In this document: positions 9,037-17,176 of the stretch, one piece after another
Position numbering within the stretch: the first letter of the stretch is position 1
How the letters are laid out: each line of letters starts with the position of its first letter
Assembly (NCBI GenBank): GCA_964632995.1
Contig: CAZWDL010000061.1
Span: 1-42,799 of the forward strand
DNA length: 42,799 nt
Direction: 5' to 3'
Origin: CAZWDL01 sp964632995
Lineage (GTDB): Bacteria; Bacteroidota; Bacteroidia; Chitinophagales; Saprospiraceae
The notes under the pieces: model-generated
Seen by the model: only the letters and a program-made list of their open reading frames with translations
Told to the model about the DNA's origin: nothing
The model's database searches: none
Position numbers and translations under genes: made by a program

Positions 9037-10275
9037 TTACGATGCATGGCCATGGCTTTTATCCGCCTGTGTATCCGTCAGTAAATTGCTTAGTTCATCG
9101 AGGATATCTTCGGCCACGGCGATTTTAGACTTTAACTCAAAATCCTTGATCTTATTGTCTGGGTACAGGATTGCGATTTTATTGGTATCATAACCGAAAC
9201 CGGCTCCTTTTTCCGCCAGGGAGTTGAGAACGATGAAATCGAAGTTTTTTCGGGATAGTTTTTCGCGGGCATTGCTTTCTTCATTCTCCGTTTCCAGCGC
9301 AAAGCCGATCAGCAGCTGGTCCTTTTCTTTTTCTCCGCCGAGGGTGGCGGCGATATCCGGATTTTTCACCAGTTCGATCTGCAGGTCTTCCTGTTCCTGT
9401 TTTTTGATTTTTTGTTCCTTTGCTTCGCGGGGGCGGTAATCGGAGACGGCGGCGGCCAGGATAGCGACATCGGCGCCAGGAAAATGCGTTCGTGCCGCTT
9501 GGTACATTTCCCGGGCCGTCTGAACGCGGATCATTTCCAGGCCGGCCTGTTTACTCTCCAGCGCAGAGGGGCCCATAATCAGCGTCACTTTCGCGCCGCG
9601 CCGGGCGGCGCCTTCTGCCAGCGCCAGTCCCATGCGGCCGGAAGAATGGTTGCCGATAAAGCGAACCGGATCGATCGGCTCGTAGGTCGGGCCGGCCGTG
9701 ATCAGAAAATGCCTTCCGGCAAAGGACTGCCGGCGGGTGAAGAACTTATCGAGCAGGCTGATGATATCTTCGGGTTCCGCCATTCTGCCCGCTCCCACCA
9801 GACCGCTGGCCAGTTCGCCGTGTTCCACCGGGATGAGATGGTTGCCGTAGCGCTGCAGTTGTTCCACGTTTTTTTTGGTAGCCGGGTGGCGCCACATATC
9901 CAGGTCCATCGCGGGTGCAAAGAAAACGGGGCAACGAGCCGACAGATAGGTAGCCACGATCATATTGTCGCAGAGGCCATTAGCCATCTTGGCGAGCGTA
10001 GTTGCCGTAAGGGGCGCCACGAGCAGGACATCCGCCCACAGGCCCAGCTCAACATGGCTGTTCCAGTTGCCGCCGGAGCTAACTTCCGTATATACTTCGT
10101 TCCGGGAGAGGGTGGATAAGGTAAGAGGAGTAATAAAAGCGGTGGCCGCGGGCGTCATCAGCAGGCGTACTTCAGCACCGGCTTTAATGAGCAACCGGGT
10201 AAGGGCGGCTGATTTGTAGGCCGCGATGCTGCCGGTGATACCCAGTAGGATGCGTTTGCCTCGCAGGTGGGACAT
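9037..10275 (-). CDS. coaBC: Bifunctional phosphopantothenoylcysteine decarboxylase/synthase
   Basis: CoaBC makes 4'-phosphopantetheine from phosphopantothenate, cysteine and CTP in coenzyme A synthesis. The N-terminal flavoprotein half (1 to about 185) has GITGSIAAYK, the catalytic His in GNWNSHVEL (H74) and PAMDLDMW, a variant of the usual PAMNxxMW motif. The C-terminal synthase half has GPTYEPIDPVRFIGNHSSG and LVKNPDIAATL, which bind nucleotide and substrate. Length 412 residues is normal. It sits between rpoZ and porD, with a strong hairpin in the 141-bp gap to rpoZ. Confidence 0.96.
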   Translation of the reverse strand: MSHLRGKRILLGITGSIAAYKSAALTRLLIKAGAEVRLLMTPAATAFITPLTLSTLSRNEVYTEVSSGGNWNSHVELGLWADVLLVAPLTATTLAKMANGLCDNMIVATYLSARCPVFFAPAMDLDMWRHPATKKNVEQLQRYGNHLIPVEHGELASGLVGAGRMAEPEDIISLLDKFFTRRQSFAGRHFLITAGPTYEPIDPVRFIGNHSSGRMGLALAEGAARRGAKVTLIMGPSALESKQAGLEMIRVQTAREMYQAARTHFPGADVAILAAAVSDYRPREAKEQKIKKQEQEDLQIELVKNPDIAATLGGEKEKDQLLIGFALETENEESNAREKLSRKNFDFIVLNSLAEKGAGFGYDTNKIAILYPDNKIKDFELKSKIAVAEDILDELSNLLTDTQADKSHGHAS

Positions 10276-10322
10276 AGTTGTTCAGAAGGTAATCGTACAA
10301 AGTGATAAGAGTTCCGGAGGAA

Positions 10323-10360
10323 TGATTGACGGGGCTGCCTTGTAGCCGCCCCGTCAATCA
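10323..10360. other. Strong 13-bp hairpin between rpoZ and coaBC
   Basis: The arms TGATTGACGGGGC and GCCCCGTCAATCA match perfectly around a 12-nt loop. No T-run follows on either strand, so it is not a standard intrinsic terminator. It lies inside a gene cluster that is usually co-transcribed and may stop, process or protect the message. Confidence 0.75.
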
Positions 10361-10416
10361 TAATAGCGGATCACCAAAATTCGTAGCACGATGCAGTGGT
10401 GAGTCCGGTATATGGA

Positions 10417-10752
10417 TTAGCGGTTTCTACGCTCGTTGTACCGGTGGTAAAGTTCTCCGTTGAGATATTCTTCTGTCGCGATCAGGGTTGGATTAGGCAG
10501 GCGCTCGTAGAATTTGGAAATTTCAATTTGTTCCTTGTTTTCGCTGATCTCCTCGATCGTATCACTGGAAACCGCGAATTCCTCCAATTTCTGATGCAGT
10601 TCGTGTTTCAGATCCACGGACAGATGTTTGGCGCGCTTGGTAATGATGGCCAGCGCTTCGTAAACATTCCCGGTCTCCTTAACAACCTGCTTTAGGTTAC
10701 GGGCACGCATTTCGGGATCCATTCCCTGGACTTTAGCTTTGATATCAGACAT
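10417..10752 (-). CDS. rpoZ: RNA polymerase omega subunit (Rpb6/RpoZ family)
   Basis: A 111-residue protein with the omega/Rpb6 core NVYEALAIITKRAKHLSVDLKHEL, which includes the alanine-arginine helix that clamps the beta' C-terminus. It is the small assembly subunit of RNA polymerase. Its first 8 bases overlap the end of bamD, which shows translational coupling. The position between bamD and coaBC is the normal Bacteroidota arrangement and supports the call despite low sequence conservation. Confidence 0.88.
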   Translation of the reverse strand: MSDIKAKVQGMDPEMRARNLKQVVKETGNVYEALAIITKRAKHLSVDLKHELHQKLEEFAVSSDTIEEISENKEQIEISKFYERLPNPTLIATEEYLNGELYHRYNERRNR

Positions 10753-11560
10753 TATCGATCTGGTTTAATTTTTTCTCTGAATTTTCTTTAATACTTCTTA
10801 TTTCCCGTTCGTATTCGCCACCGGTGTAACGATCCAGAAACTCATTGGCGAGTTTAAGGGTTTCCTGGTAGCGTTCTTCCTGCCTCAGTAGTATGCTATT
10901 CTCCGCCAACAGGTAATTCGCCCGGATGATCATAAAGCGTATCTCCTCCGCGTTAGCTGTTTCCGGAAAATCCTTCAGCAAATTTTCAAAAGTGTGGGTT
11001 GCCGCCTGGTATTGCCGGAGGTCAAAATAGAGCCTCCCCTCTTCAAAAGCTTTTTTTTCCAGTTTTGCCCGCATTTCATCGATCAGGCGGTTGCACTCGG
11101 CCACCCGCTCACTATTGGGATAGGTATTGATGAAGAGCTGAAAACCGTCGATCGCTTTTTGCGTGTATGTTTGATCCAGCCGGAAGGTCGGCGACAGCTG
11201 ATAGTTTGAATAGGCATCCATAAAATCCGCCTCTTCCCGGTAAGAGCTCGTGCTGTACGTCTGCGAAAAATTTTTGAAGTAATAGGACGCCAGCAGATAT
11301 TGCCCCAGGTTGTAGTAGGTGTAGGCGTAGCGAAAGTATATTTCTTCGGATTCCTTTCGGCCGCGATAATTGCTGATGACCAGTTCCAAAAGCGTCTGGG
11401 CTTTCTGATAATCCTCATTATCGTAGTACTCGAAGGCTTTTTGGTACATGGCTTCCGGATCTCCGCCGGTGCGAATCTTTTCAAACTCGCTTTTGCACGA
11501 AGTAGCCAGCATAAAAACAAGTCCGGCCAGCAAAAAGATTATTCTTGACATTTTTCCCAT
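10745..11560 (-). CDS. bamD: Outer membrane protein assembly factor BamD
   Basis: A 271-residue lipoprotein: the signal sequence ends in the lipobox LATSC (Cys22), and TPR repeats follow (DPEAMYQKAFEYYDNEDYQKAQTLLELV and later helices to about 230). BamD is the essential lipoprotein of the BAM complex that inserts beta-barrels into the outer membrane. It is first in the minus-strand cluster bamD–rpoZ–coaBC–porD, and its stop overlaps the rpoZ start. An internal ATG at residue 4 is an equally good start. Confidence 0.9.
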   Translation of the reverse strand: MGKMSRIIFLLAGLVFMLATSCKSEFEKIRTGGDPEAMYQKAFEYYDNEDYQKAQTLLELVISNYRGRKESEEIYFRYAYTYYNLGQYLLASYYFKNFSQTYSTSSYREEADFMDAYSNYQLSPTFRLDQTYTQKAIDGFQLFINTYPNSERVAECNRLIDEMRAKLEKKAFEEGRLYFDLRQYQAATHTFENLLKDFPETANAEEIRFMIIRANYLLAENSILLRQEERYQETLKLANEFLDRYTGGEYEREIRSIKENSEKKLNQIDNV

Positions 11561-11685
11561 GAGGATGCAAAATTACAACTTTTTCAACAACCAGGCAATG
11601 CTTTAAATACATACCTGTTTTTCATTTGTGTACCAAAGAGGCCCGAAGAGACAAAATGGTTGGTTTTTACTAAATTTACTTCCGC

Positions 11686-12612
11686 ATGAAGCGACTGGAG
11701 GAATTTCGCATTTATTACAACCAAACCATTCATCCGGAATTGATCCGGATGGAGCGCCGGCGCCGGCGCCTGCTGCGACTATTGCTTTTTTCGGCACTGA
11801 TCGTTATCGGCTTAATCATTTTTGAGATCTACCTCAACCTGCTGCTTGTCACGCTGCTGCTATTTATTCCGCTGGCCGTGTACATGTTTTACCTGGTGTA
11901 CCGGATTCGCGAATTCGTACAAACTTTTAAACCCAATGTCATGAATCTGGTGCTCGACTTCATCGACGACGGGCCCAACCGCGGCACGCTCAGCTACCAG
12001 GCCGAAGGTAAGCTGAGTAAAGAGCAGTTTCTGGACAGCCGGATTTTCGTCAGCCCTGCTCCTTATTACCAGGGAGAAGACTACATCGCCGGGCGCGTCG
12101 GCGAAATGGACTTTGAGCTTTGCGAGCTCGATGTACGCGAGGTTTCTCCGGTAGTGAACCGGCTCAACTTCGTCTTTAAAGGCGTTTTTCTCTACGCCAT
12201 ATTTCCCGAGGAAACCGAAGGCGAGATTATCGTCTGGCCCCGGGAATATCAACAGTATCACACCAGAGCCATCCGCGAATTCACCTGGGCCGGCGCTGTC
12301 AATGTCGATCACGAGATATTAAATGAGCGCTTCCGGCAAAAATTCCTCACCTACGCTACGGAGGAAACACACGTGATAAGCATTCTGACAGCGCCAATGC
12401 AGGAGGCCATCGTCCAGTATATGGAACAGACCGGCAAGGAAATCTACGTCTCCTTCCTCGATCAGGAAATCTACATCGCCGTCACGGAACCCAAAGATAT
12501 TCTGGAACCTCATATCCTGCGTTCCAACCTCAGCTTCGAGCTGGTCCGCGAGTTCTTCGAGGATGTCAGTCTGCTCCTGCATATTGTGGAGCAGTTTGAC
12601 CAGACGCATTAA
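11686..12612 (+). CDS. DUF3137-like membrane protein
   Basis: A 308-residue protein with a basic N-terminal stretch (MERRRRRLLRLLL), two adjacent membrane helices at about 28-75 and a soluble part behind them. The soluble part carries FELCELDVREV and NFVFKGVFLYAIFPEETEG, the pattern of DUF3137, followed by a late segment with EIYVSFLDQEIYIAV. DUF3137 has no assigned reaction. It is divergent from bamD and convergent with the TraB gene, so it is probably transcribed alone. Confidence 0.7.
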   Translation: MKRLEEFRIYYNQTIHPELIRMERRRRRLLRLLLFSALIVIGLIIFEIYLNLLLVTLLLFIPLAVYMFYLVYRIREFVQTFKPNVMNLVLDFIDDGPNRGTLSYQAEGKLSKEQFLDSRIFVSPAPYYQGEDYIAGRVGEMDFELCELDVREVSPVVNRLNFVFKGVFLYAIFPEETEGEIIVWPREYQQYHTRAIREFTWAGAVNVDHEILNERFRQKFLTYATEETHVISILTAPMQEAIVQYMEQTGKEIYVSFLDQEIYIAVTEPKDILEPHILRSNLSFELVREFFEDVSLLLHIVEQFDQTH

Positions 12613-12645
12613 GCAACTCACGGTTCTCCCCTATCACCACGCTGC

Positions 12646-13590
12646 TCACAACTTCCCGCGTTTACGTGATTGGCCCGACGACTTGATGGGCTTCAGGGTA
12701 TACCCCTCTTTTCGCAACAAGGCGATTACCCCTTCTTCTCCGGCGAGATGTCCGGCGCCGACGGCGAAGAAGACGGTCTGTCCGGCCATCATTTTTTCCA
12801 TCACCGGTATCCAGTTGCGGTTGCGCTGCAGGAGCAGCAAGTCTTCGTATTCGGCCACGCCGCTTTCATCGGAAGAAAGCATTTCCTGGAGCCCCTGCAG
12901 GTCCTGGCTTTTATAGAGCTCAATCATTTTTTTGAACTGATCATTGCCAGTATCGCCGGCCTGTATGCCTTCCACCAGCATTTCGGCCTGTGCCCGGTAG
13001 GGGATACTATCGAACATGCTCATCTGGTATTCGGCCGTTTCCAGGCCTGCCATCGTTTTGCCCTGTTGGCGGGCCATTTCCATAAACTCCATTTCATAAG
13101 AAACCACCTCTCCCGGTTCTTCGCTCATTTTAAGTGCGTCTTCTGAGGTGAGGGCTGACAGGAACATGGGTTTGATGCGATTGAGGAGCATCATGGGCAG
13201 CCCCAGCTTTTCAAAATGGCCGGACACCAGCCGGTAGTCCTCTTCCGACAACAAATCCTGCAGCGTGGTATCATTGGCCATAAAGGCCTTCATCATGAGG
13301 GGCATCATGGCGGCCATATTGGTCATTTCCTCGAGGTTGATCTCAAAAGTCACCAGTTTGGCCTTTTCAAAAGCCGATTTGGTGGCTTCCGTCATGACAA
13401 AATCGTTCTTATTGATCATGTGAATGGTCCCGTACAGAAAAGAAGACTGATCGAGGTCCTTCCCGCTGATTTCCCAGAGCAGGGCGTTTTCCGCCGCCGT
13501 AGGCGCCAGGCTGCCGGATGCCTTTTGCTGGGTGAACCCCACTGCCAGGGAGGTAATACTTGCAAGTAAAAAGAAGAATAATCTTTTCAT
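12646..13590 (-). CDS. TraB/GumN family protein, exported
   Basis: A 314-residue protein when started at ATG 13590, which gives the signal peptide MKRLFFFLLASITSLAVGF; an ATG at 13611 adds seven residues. The family hallmarks are present: an N-terminal LLWEISG with LYGTIHM (GTxH motif) and a C-terminal VGAGHLAGEEGVIALL (GxxH motif). TraB/GumN proteins share a fold with haem-binding and metal-dependent erythromycin-esterase-like proteins, and some are proposed metalloproteases, but the bacterial exported ones lack a proven activity. It points away from the rhodanese promoter, with 114 bp between its start and the half-site of that operator. Confidence 0.88.
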   Translation of the reverse strand: MKRLFFFLLASITSLAVGFTQQKASGSLAPTAAENALLWEISGKDLDQSSFLYGTIHMINKNDFVMTEATKSAFEKAKLVTFEINLEEMTNMAAMMPLMMKAFMANDTTLQDLLSEEDYRLVSGHFEKLGLPMMLLNRIKPMFLSALTSEDALKMSEEPGEVVSYEMEFMEMARQQGKTMAGLETAEYQMSMFDSIPYRAQAEMLVEGIQAGDTGNDQFKKMIELYKSQDLQGLQEMLSSDESGVAEYEDLLLLQRNRNWIPVMEKMMAGQTVFFAVGAGHLAGEEGVIALLRKEGYTLKPIKSSGQSRKRGKL

Positions 13591-13704
13591 TTCTGATACT
13601 GTTTTTTTCATAGACGAAACGCGCCGGACCTTATTGCATCCCACAGCGCCGACCTCTTGACAACATTATTTTTTCCTAAAAAGATGTGAAACAATTCCAG
13701 CTAA

Positions 13705-13770
13705 TGACAAAAAACCGGTCATTTGGTGATCAATGTCACCTTTTATTCGAAAGAAAAAATATTAGTTGAG
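13705..13770 (+). promoter_or_regulatory. Crp/Fnr-like operator and promoter of the rhodanese unit
   Basis: The dyad TGATCAATGTCA (13727-13738) sits inside the longer inverted repeat GGTGATCAATGTCACC. A degenerate partner TGACAAAAAACC (13705-13716) lies 22 bp upstream and keeps only its left half. A weak -7-like TAGTTGAG is at 13763-13770, 24 nt after the dyad. The class is the same as the three paired promoters farther on, but this copy is the weakest. Confidence 0.6.
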
Positions 13771-13833
13771 GTAAAGTGGGATTTTCCACGTTTTATTCGA
13801 TCTTCTGTGAAGAAAAGCCTAAATCCATCACCT

Positions 13834-14142
13834 ATGCTGCTGCAGGAAATTCCAAACGCCGGTCGGGGCACCGTCATTGACGTTCGCACCCGTGAAGAAT
13901 ATGATTTAGGACATCCCACGGCGGCTGTTCAAATCCCATGGGACCTCCACCTCTACTACCTCGATGACCTGGCGGAGCTGCCCAAACCATGGATGTTTTG
14001 CTGTGAAGAAGGCTTTCGCTCCGGCCTAGTGGTTTTTTCCCTGCAAATGCTCGGTTTTGAAGAGGTTTACAACGTCGGCCGCTGGATTGATGTAGACCGA
14101 GAACGCAAACTAATTCCTGATCAGCTTGAAGAAGCGGCCTGA
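13834..14142 (+). CDS. Single-domain rhodanese-like sulfurtransferase
   Basis: A 102-residue cytoplasmic rhodanese domain. VIDVRTREEYDLGHPTAAVQIPWD is the usual first half, and the active-site loop is C57-EEGFRS, with the persulfide-forming cysteine followed by the C-x-x-G-x-R pattern. I chose ATG 13834 because the longer frame starts with a TTG at 13723 that lies within the operator, and its extra 37 residues are not part of the domain. Single-domain rhodaneses carry sulfane sulfur in detoxification or redox roles. It probably forms an operon with the small membrane protein 36 bp downstream. Confidence 0.85.
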   Translation: MLLQEIPNAGRGTVIDVRTREEYDLGHPTAAVQIPWDLHLYYLDDLAELPKPWMFCCEEGFRSGLVVFSLQMLGFEEVYNVGRWIDVDRERKLIPDQLEEAA

Positions 14143-14178
14143 TTTCAGGGCAGCAATTAAAGTACTACCCGAACTGCT

Positions 14179-14382
14179 ATGCATTTAAAGTCAATTACGA
14201 TCTGGATCTTTGTATTGCTGATGCTGCTGATAGCCTTGATGTTCGCTTTTCCCACTTCGCTGGTGATCGGTATAGGCATCGTTGCAGCCCCCCTGCTCGT
14301 CGCAATACAAGCCTTTGTCATTCTTCGTTCCAGGGAAGAAAGTGACCGAACGTTCTCTGACAAATGGTATGATGAGCCGTGA
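14179..14382 (+). CDS. Small two-helix membrane protein
   Basis: A 67-residue protein with two hydrophobic helices (about 5-24 and 29-50) and a charged tail ESDRTFSDKWYDEP. I do not recognise a named family. The gene follows the rhodanese by 36 bp in the same direction and precedes the operator pair of the stress-protein gene. Similar short membrane proteins ending in a WY motif are familiar near stress-protein genes in Bacteroidota, but no function is assigned. Confidence 0.6.
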   Translation: MHLKSITIWIFVLLMLLIALMFAFPTSLVIGIGIVAAPLLVAIQAFVILRSREESDRTFSDKWYDEP

Positions 14383-14427
14383 AAGATCTTGCCCGCCTGC
14401 TTCCCCGGAAAAAGAAGTAGCCGCCAT

Positions 14428-14492
14428 TGATTTAAATCAGGAGATACCGTGATAATTGTCATTGGGATATAAATATTGGTCATTTATCTTAC
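14428..14492 (+). promoter_or_regulatory. Paired Crp/Fnr-like operators and promoter of the first stress protein
   Basis: Two dyads, TGATTTAAATCA (14428-14439) and TGATAATTGTCA (14450-14461), start 22 bp apart. Exactly 23 nt after the second is TATCTTAC (14485-14492), a partial match to the Bacteroidota -7 element TAnnTTTG. The start codon follows 22 nt later. Confidence 0.75.
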
Positions 14493-14514
14493 CCCTGATT
14501 GAAAAAAGAACCAC

Positions 14515-15462
14515 ATGAAAGTAAGCCAGTCCATATCGAATCAAAACCTGAAACCGGTAACGCCCTTTAAGGTAAACCAGGCTATCATTGCCCTCGAATT
14601 GGGGGGGATAGATGAAACCTTACTGGGTTACGTCGATTTCCTGGCTTCACACGTGCCGATAGGATCGGCTTACTTTGTTCACATTCTGCCCAAGTTCGAT
14701 TTGTACAATGCTTTGTACGAAAAAGAGCAAGAATCCTTAATCAGCAACTATCAACTCGACCAGGAAGTGGTCGACCGGATGAGGATCAGCATCGAAGACC
14801 GGCTGACGACGGTGGAGGCCAATCAGGTAAACTTCGATGTCAGGGAAGGTGACGCTCTGGAAGAGCTTTTAAAAGACACCGAGGACCTGGGGGCCGACCT
14901 GATCATCATTGGCCAGAAAAGCGGGAAGGAGCACCACGGTATCCTGGCGCGCAATCTGGCGCGCAAAGCACCGTGTAATGCACTGATCGTGCCGCAAGAC
15001 GCTCCACATCGCATCCGGACCATAATGGTCCCGATAGACTTTTCCCACAATTCCGTACAGGCGCTGCGCAGTGCTATCAGCCTGCAGCAACGGCTGGAAG
15101 AAGAGGTACGACTGATTTGCCTGAACATCTACGACCTGCCCAATTTCAGCCTCTACAGTGTACAAAAGTCACGCGAAGAAATTAAGAAGATGATGGAGGA
15201 AGACCGCCACGAAGCGTTCCAAAGCTTCCTGCATACCTATGCGCCCGAAGCAGCGGAATCTATAGAGATCGCCCTCGTCGAACGGGAAAAACCAGGGGTA
15301 TCCTCCTACATCCTCAAGCAGGCCGATGAATACGGAGCCGACCTGATCGTCATCGGGGCCCGCGGCCACTCCAAAGTAGAGCTGCTCCTTTTGGGTAGCG
15401 TAACCGAAAAACTCCTCTCCGCTAACGAACGGATACCTACACTTGTCGTCAAAAATCGCTGA
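14515..15462 (+). CDS. Tandem-domain universal stress protein (UspA fold)
   Basis: A 315-residue protein made of two Usp domains (about 18-160 and 165-315). The second domain has the ATP-binding signature GARGHSKVELLLLGSVTEKLL near the C-terminus (G-x2-G-x9-GS type). The first domain has only a degenerate version (GQKSGKEHHGILARNLA), so one nucleotide site is expected per chain. Universal stress proteins help survival during growth arrest, low oxygen or oxidative stress. It has its own operator pair upstream and an intrinsic terminator downstream, so it is a single-gene unit. Confidence 0.92.
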   Translation: MKVSQSISNQNLKPVTPFKVNQAIIALELGGIDETLLGYVDFLASHVPIGSAYFVHILPKFDLYNALYEKEQESLISNYQLDQEVVDRMRISIEDRLTTVEANQVNFDVREGDALEELLKDTEDLGADLIIIGQKSGKEHHGILARNLARKAPCNALIVPQDAPHRIRTIMVPIDFSHNSVQALRSAISLQQRLEEEVRLICLNIYDLPNFSLYSVQKSREEIKKMMEEDRHEAFQSFLHTYAPEAAESIEIALVEREKPGVSSYILKQADEYGADLIVIGARGHSKVELLLLGSVTEKLLSANERIPTLVVKNR

Positions 15463-15552
15463 TTACCAGTCCGCTCTTTCAGCAGACCGGTAATCTTAGA
15501 TCTAGCAATCGTGATGAACTCTTTTTCTATATAGTGAGGTTAGTTTTTCGGG

Positions 15553-15589
15553 AGACCGTCGGAGCTTTTGTCTTCGGCGGTCTTTTTTT
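15553..15589 (+). terminator. Intrinsic terminator after the first stress protein
   Basis: AGACCG (15553-15558) pairs with CGGTCT (15578-15583), with further pairs inside, and a run of T follows to 15589. It separates the stress-protein gene from the next operator pair 12 bp downstream. Confidence 0.85.
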
Positions 15590-15600
15590 CACCCCTCAAT

Positions 15601-15666
15601 TGACAAAAATCATAAGTGTCGCATGATCTTTATCAGCCGACCGCCCCGCTTCCTTCTTTACCTTTG
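15601..15666 (+). promoter_or_regulatory. Paired Crp/Fnr-like operators and promoter of the unknown 128-residue protein
   Basis: The dyads TGACAAAAATCA (15601-15612) and TGATCTTTATCA (15624-15635) start 23 bp apart. Exactly 23 nt after the second is TACCTTTG (15659-15666), a perfect TAnnTTTG -7 element, with the chosen ATG 33 nt beyond it. This geometry matches the promoter at 20046-20111 base for base in spacing. Confidence 0.85.
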
Positions 15667-15699
15667 AACTATTGGTTATCCCGGAAAAGCTCCACGATT

Positions 15700-16086
15700 A
15701 TGGTCATATCAGACGACAAAACACTCAAAGATATTCAACGGGAGTTCAATGATAAGTTCCCTTATCTGAAAATTGAGTTTTACAAAACTCATCACGAGCC
15801 GGGCGAAGGCTCCCCGGTACAAGAACGCCTGGATTCGGAAATGACAATCGGAGAGGCTCGTCAGACGCACGAGGAGGGCGACCTGCGCGTCCAAAGCAAT
15901 ATGAAGGTGAAGACCCTCGAACAAAATTTCTCCGAGAAGTACGGTCTCCATGTTCAGGTCTTTCGCAAATCAGGTAATCTGTGGATCCAAACTACTTCCA
16001 CCGATGAGTGGACCCTGAACGAGCAAAACAGAAAAGGCGGTTCCTCTGAACGGGCTTATCAGGAAAAATACGATACTGAAGAATGA
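15700..16086 (+). CDS. Uncharacterised 128-residue protein with two similar halves
   Basis: No family with a known function is recognised. ATG 15700 is preferred because an earlier in-frame start at 15616 lies inside the operator pair. The protein is charged and soluble, with no signal peptide or membrane helix. It appears duplicated: KTLKDIQREFNDKFPYLKIEFYK (from residue 7) and VKTLEQNFSEKYGLHVQVFRK (from about residue 69) follow the same pattern of helix, aromatic, beta strand. The tail has WIQTTSTDEWTLNEQN. Flanking terminators make it a single-gene unit under a strong paired operator, so its job is likely tied to the same stress response. Confidence 0.75.
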   Translation: MVISDDKTLKDIQREFNDKFPYLKIEFYKTHHEPGEGSPVQERLDSEMTIGEARQTHEEGDLRVQSNMKVKTLEQNFSEKYGLHVQVFRKSGNLWIQTTSTDEWTLNEQNRKGGSSERAYQEKYDTEE

Positions 16087-16205
16087 TATGAATAGCGGCA
16101 TTCCCTATCCCTGGCGATTTGATTTGACCTTCATTAACCACCTGCAACATTTTCACTGCCGCTTTCTTAAAAAACAATCAAATTGGCTTTTGCGACTAGG
16201 ACGAG

Positions 16206-16233
16206 GGCAGTCACGACCAGTGGCTGCCTTTTT
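16206..16233 (+). terminator. Intrinsic terminator after the 128-residue protein
   Basis: GGCAGTCAC (16206-16214) pairs with GTGGCTGCC (16220-16228) across a 5-nt loop with one G-T pair, followed by TTTTT. A possible -7 element TATCTTAG (16236-16243) follows directly, which could serve the next gene, but I see no operator dyad in front of it. Confidence 0.85.
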
Positions 16234-16286
16234 CTTATCTTAGCCGGCAAAGAAACGGGAGCCGCCATCCATTCTAACACCGACAG

Positions 16287-17111
16287 ATGAAAAACCTACT
16301 CCTTCCAACTGATTTTTCGGAATGTGCAGATTATGCCCTGGAAGCCGCCGCACAGCTGGCGCTTCGCTTTGGCGCCAGGCTTCATCTGTTCCACCTGATG
16401 GATGTACCGGAAGAGTGGGCGCAGCCGGAAGAAGAAGACCGGGCACTCCGGGCGGTTAAGGAAAAATTAAGCGAACGGCGCGAGCGGTACCCGGAAGTCA
16501 ATACCGACAGCCATTATGTGGTCAAAGGCAGCCTGCCTGAACGCATCAAAGCCTTCGCTTCGGACCATGGCATAGACCTGATCGTGATGGGATCATACGG
16601 TATCAGCGGCAAGAGTGAGTACTTCATCGGATCCAACACTCAGCGAGTCATCCGGATGGTCAACTGTTCTACCCTGATCGTGAAAAATCCCCCCGGCGAA
16701 CTGGAGTTCCGGAAAGTCGTATTCGCCTCCAGTTTTAATGAAAATGAGAAAGAAGCTTTCCGGCACTTCAAGGATTTTGTCAAACACTTCCTCCCGGAAA
16801 TCCACCTCGTCGCCATCCATACCTCCTCGTTCTTCGATCCGCCCTACACCGTAACAAAAGAGGCCATGGAAGATTTTAAAACCCTCAGCAACCCCTTTAC
16901 CTGTACCACTCATATCTTCAAGGACTTTACCGTGGAGCGCGGCATCCGCCGCTTCTCCGAAGATCTGGGGGCCCAACTCATCGGCATTTCAAATCACCAG
17001 CGCCACCCGCTGCGAAGAATGCTCATCGGAAGTAAAGTAGAGGCCCTGATCAACCACGCAGATGTGCCGGTACTGACGATCGATTATCAGGCAAAAGAAA
17101 AAAGTGATTGA
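16287..17111 (+). CDS. Tandem-domain universal stress protein (UspA fold)
   Basis: A 274-residue protein with two Usp domains. It opens with MKNLLLPTDFSECADYALEAA, the classic first strand and helix. The nucleotide signature is in the first domain (GSYGISGKSEYFIGSNTQRV), while the second half has only a remnant (SNHQRHPLRRMLIGSKVEA). This is the reverse of the protein encoded at 14515. It is 65 bp upstream of a third stress-protein gene and probably shares its message. A terminator separates it from the gene before. Confidence 0.92.
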   Translation: MKNLLLPTDFSECADYALEAAAQLALRFGARLHLFHLMDVPEEWAQPEEEDRALRAVKEKLSERRERYPEVNTDSHYVVKGSLPERIKAFASDHGIDLIVMGSYGISGKSEYFIGSNTQRVIRMVNCSTLIVKNPPGELEFRKVVFASSFNENEKEAFRHFKDFVKHFLPEIHLVAIHTSSFFDPPYTVTKEAMEDFKTLSNPFTCTTHIFKDFTVERGIRRFSEDLGAQLIGISNHQRHPLRRMLIGSKVEALINHADVPVLTIDYQAKEKSD

Positions 17112-17176
17112 ATGATGACGGGCAGTGAATGCCTCGTTGTTAATCCGGCAACGAACAACCGACAACCTATATCAGC

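Noticed and set aside
16125..16136. TGACCTTCATTA as an operator for the second stress protein
   Set aside because: One arm is mismatched, it lies before a terminator, and no -7 element is found at the expected distance.
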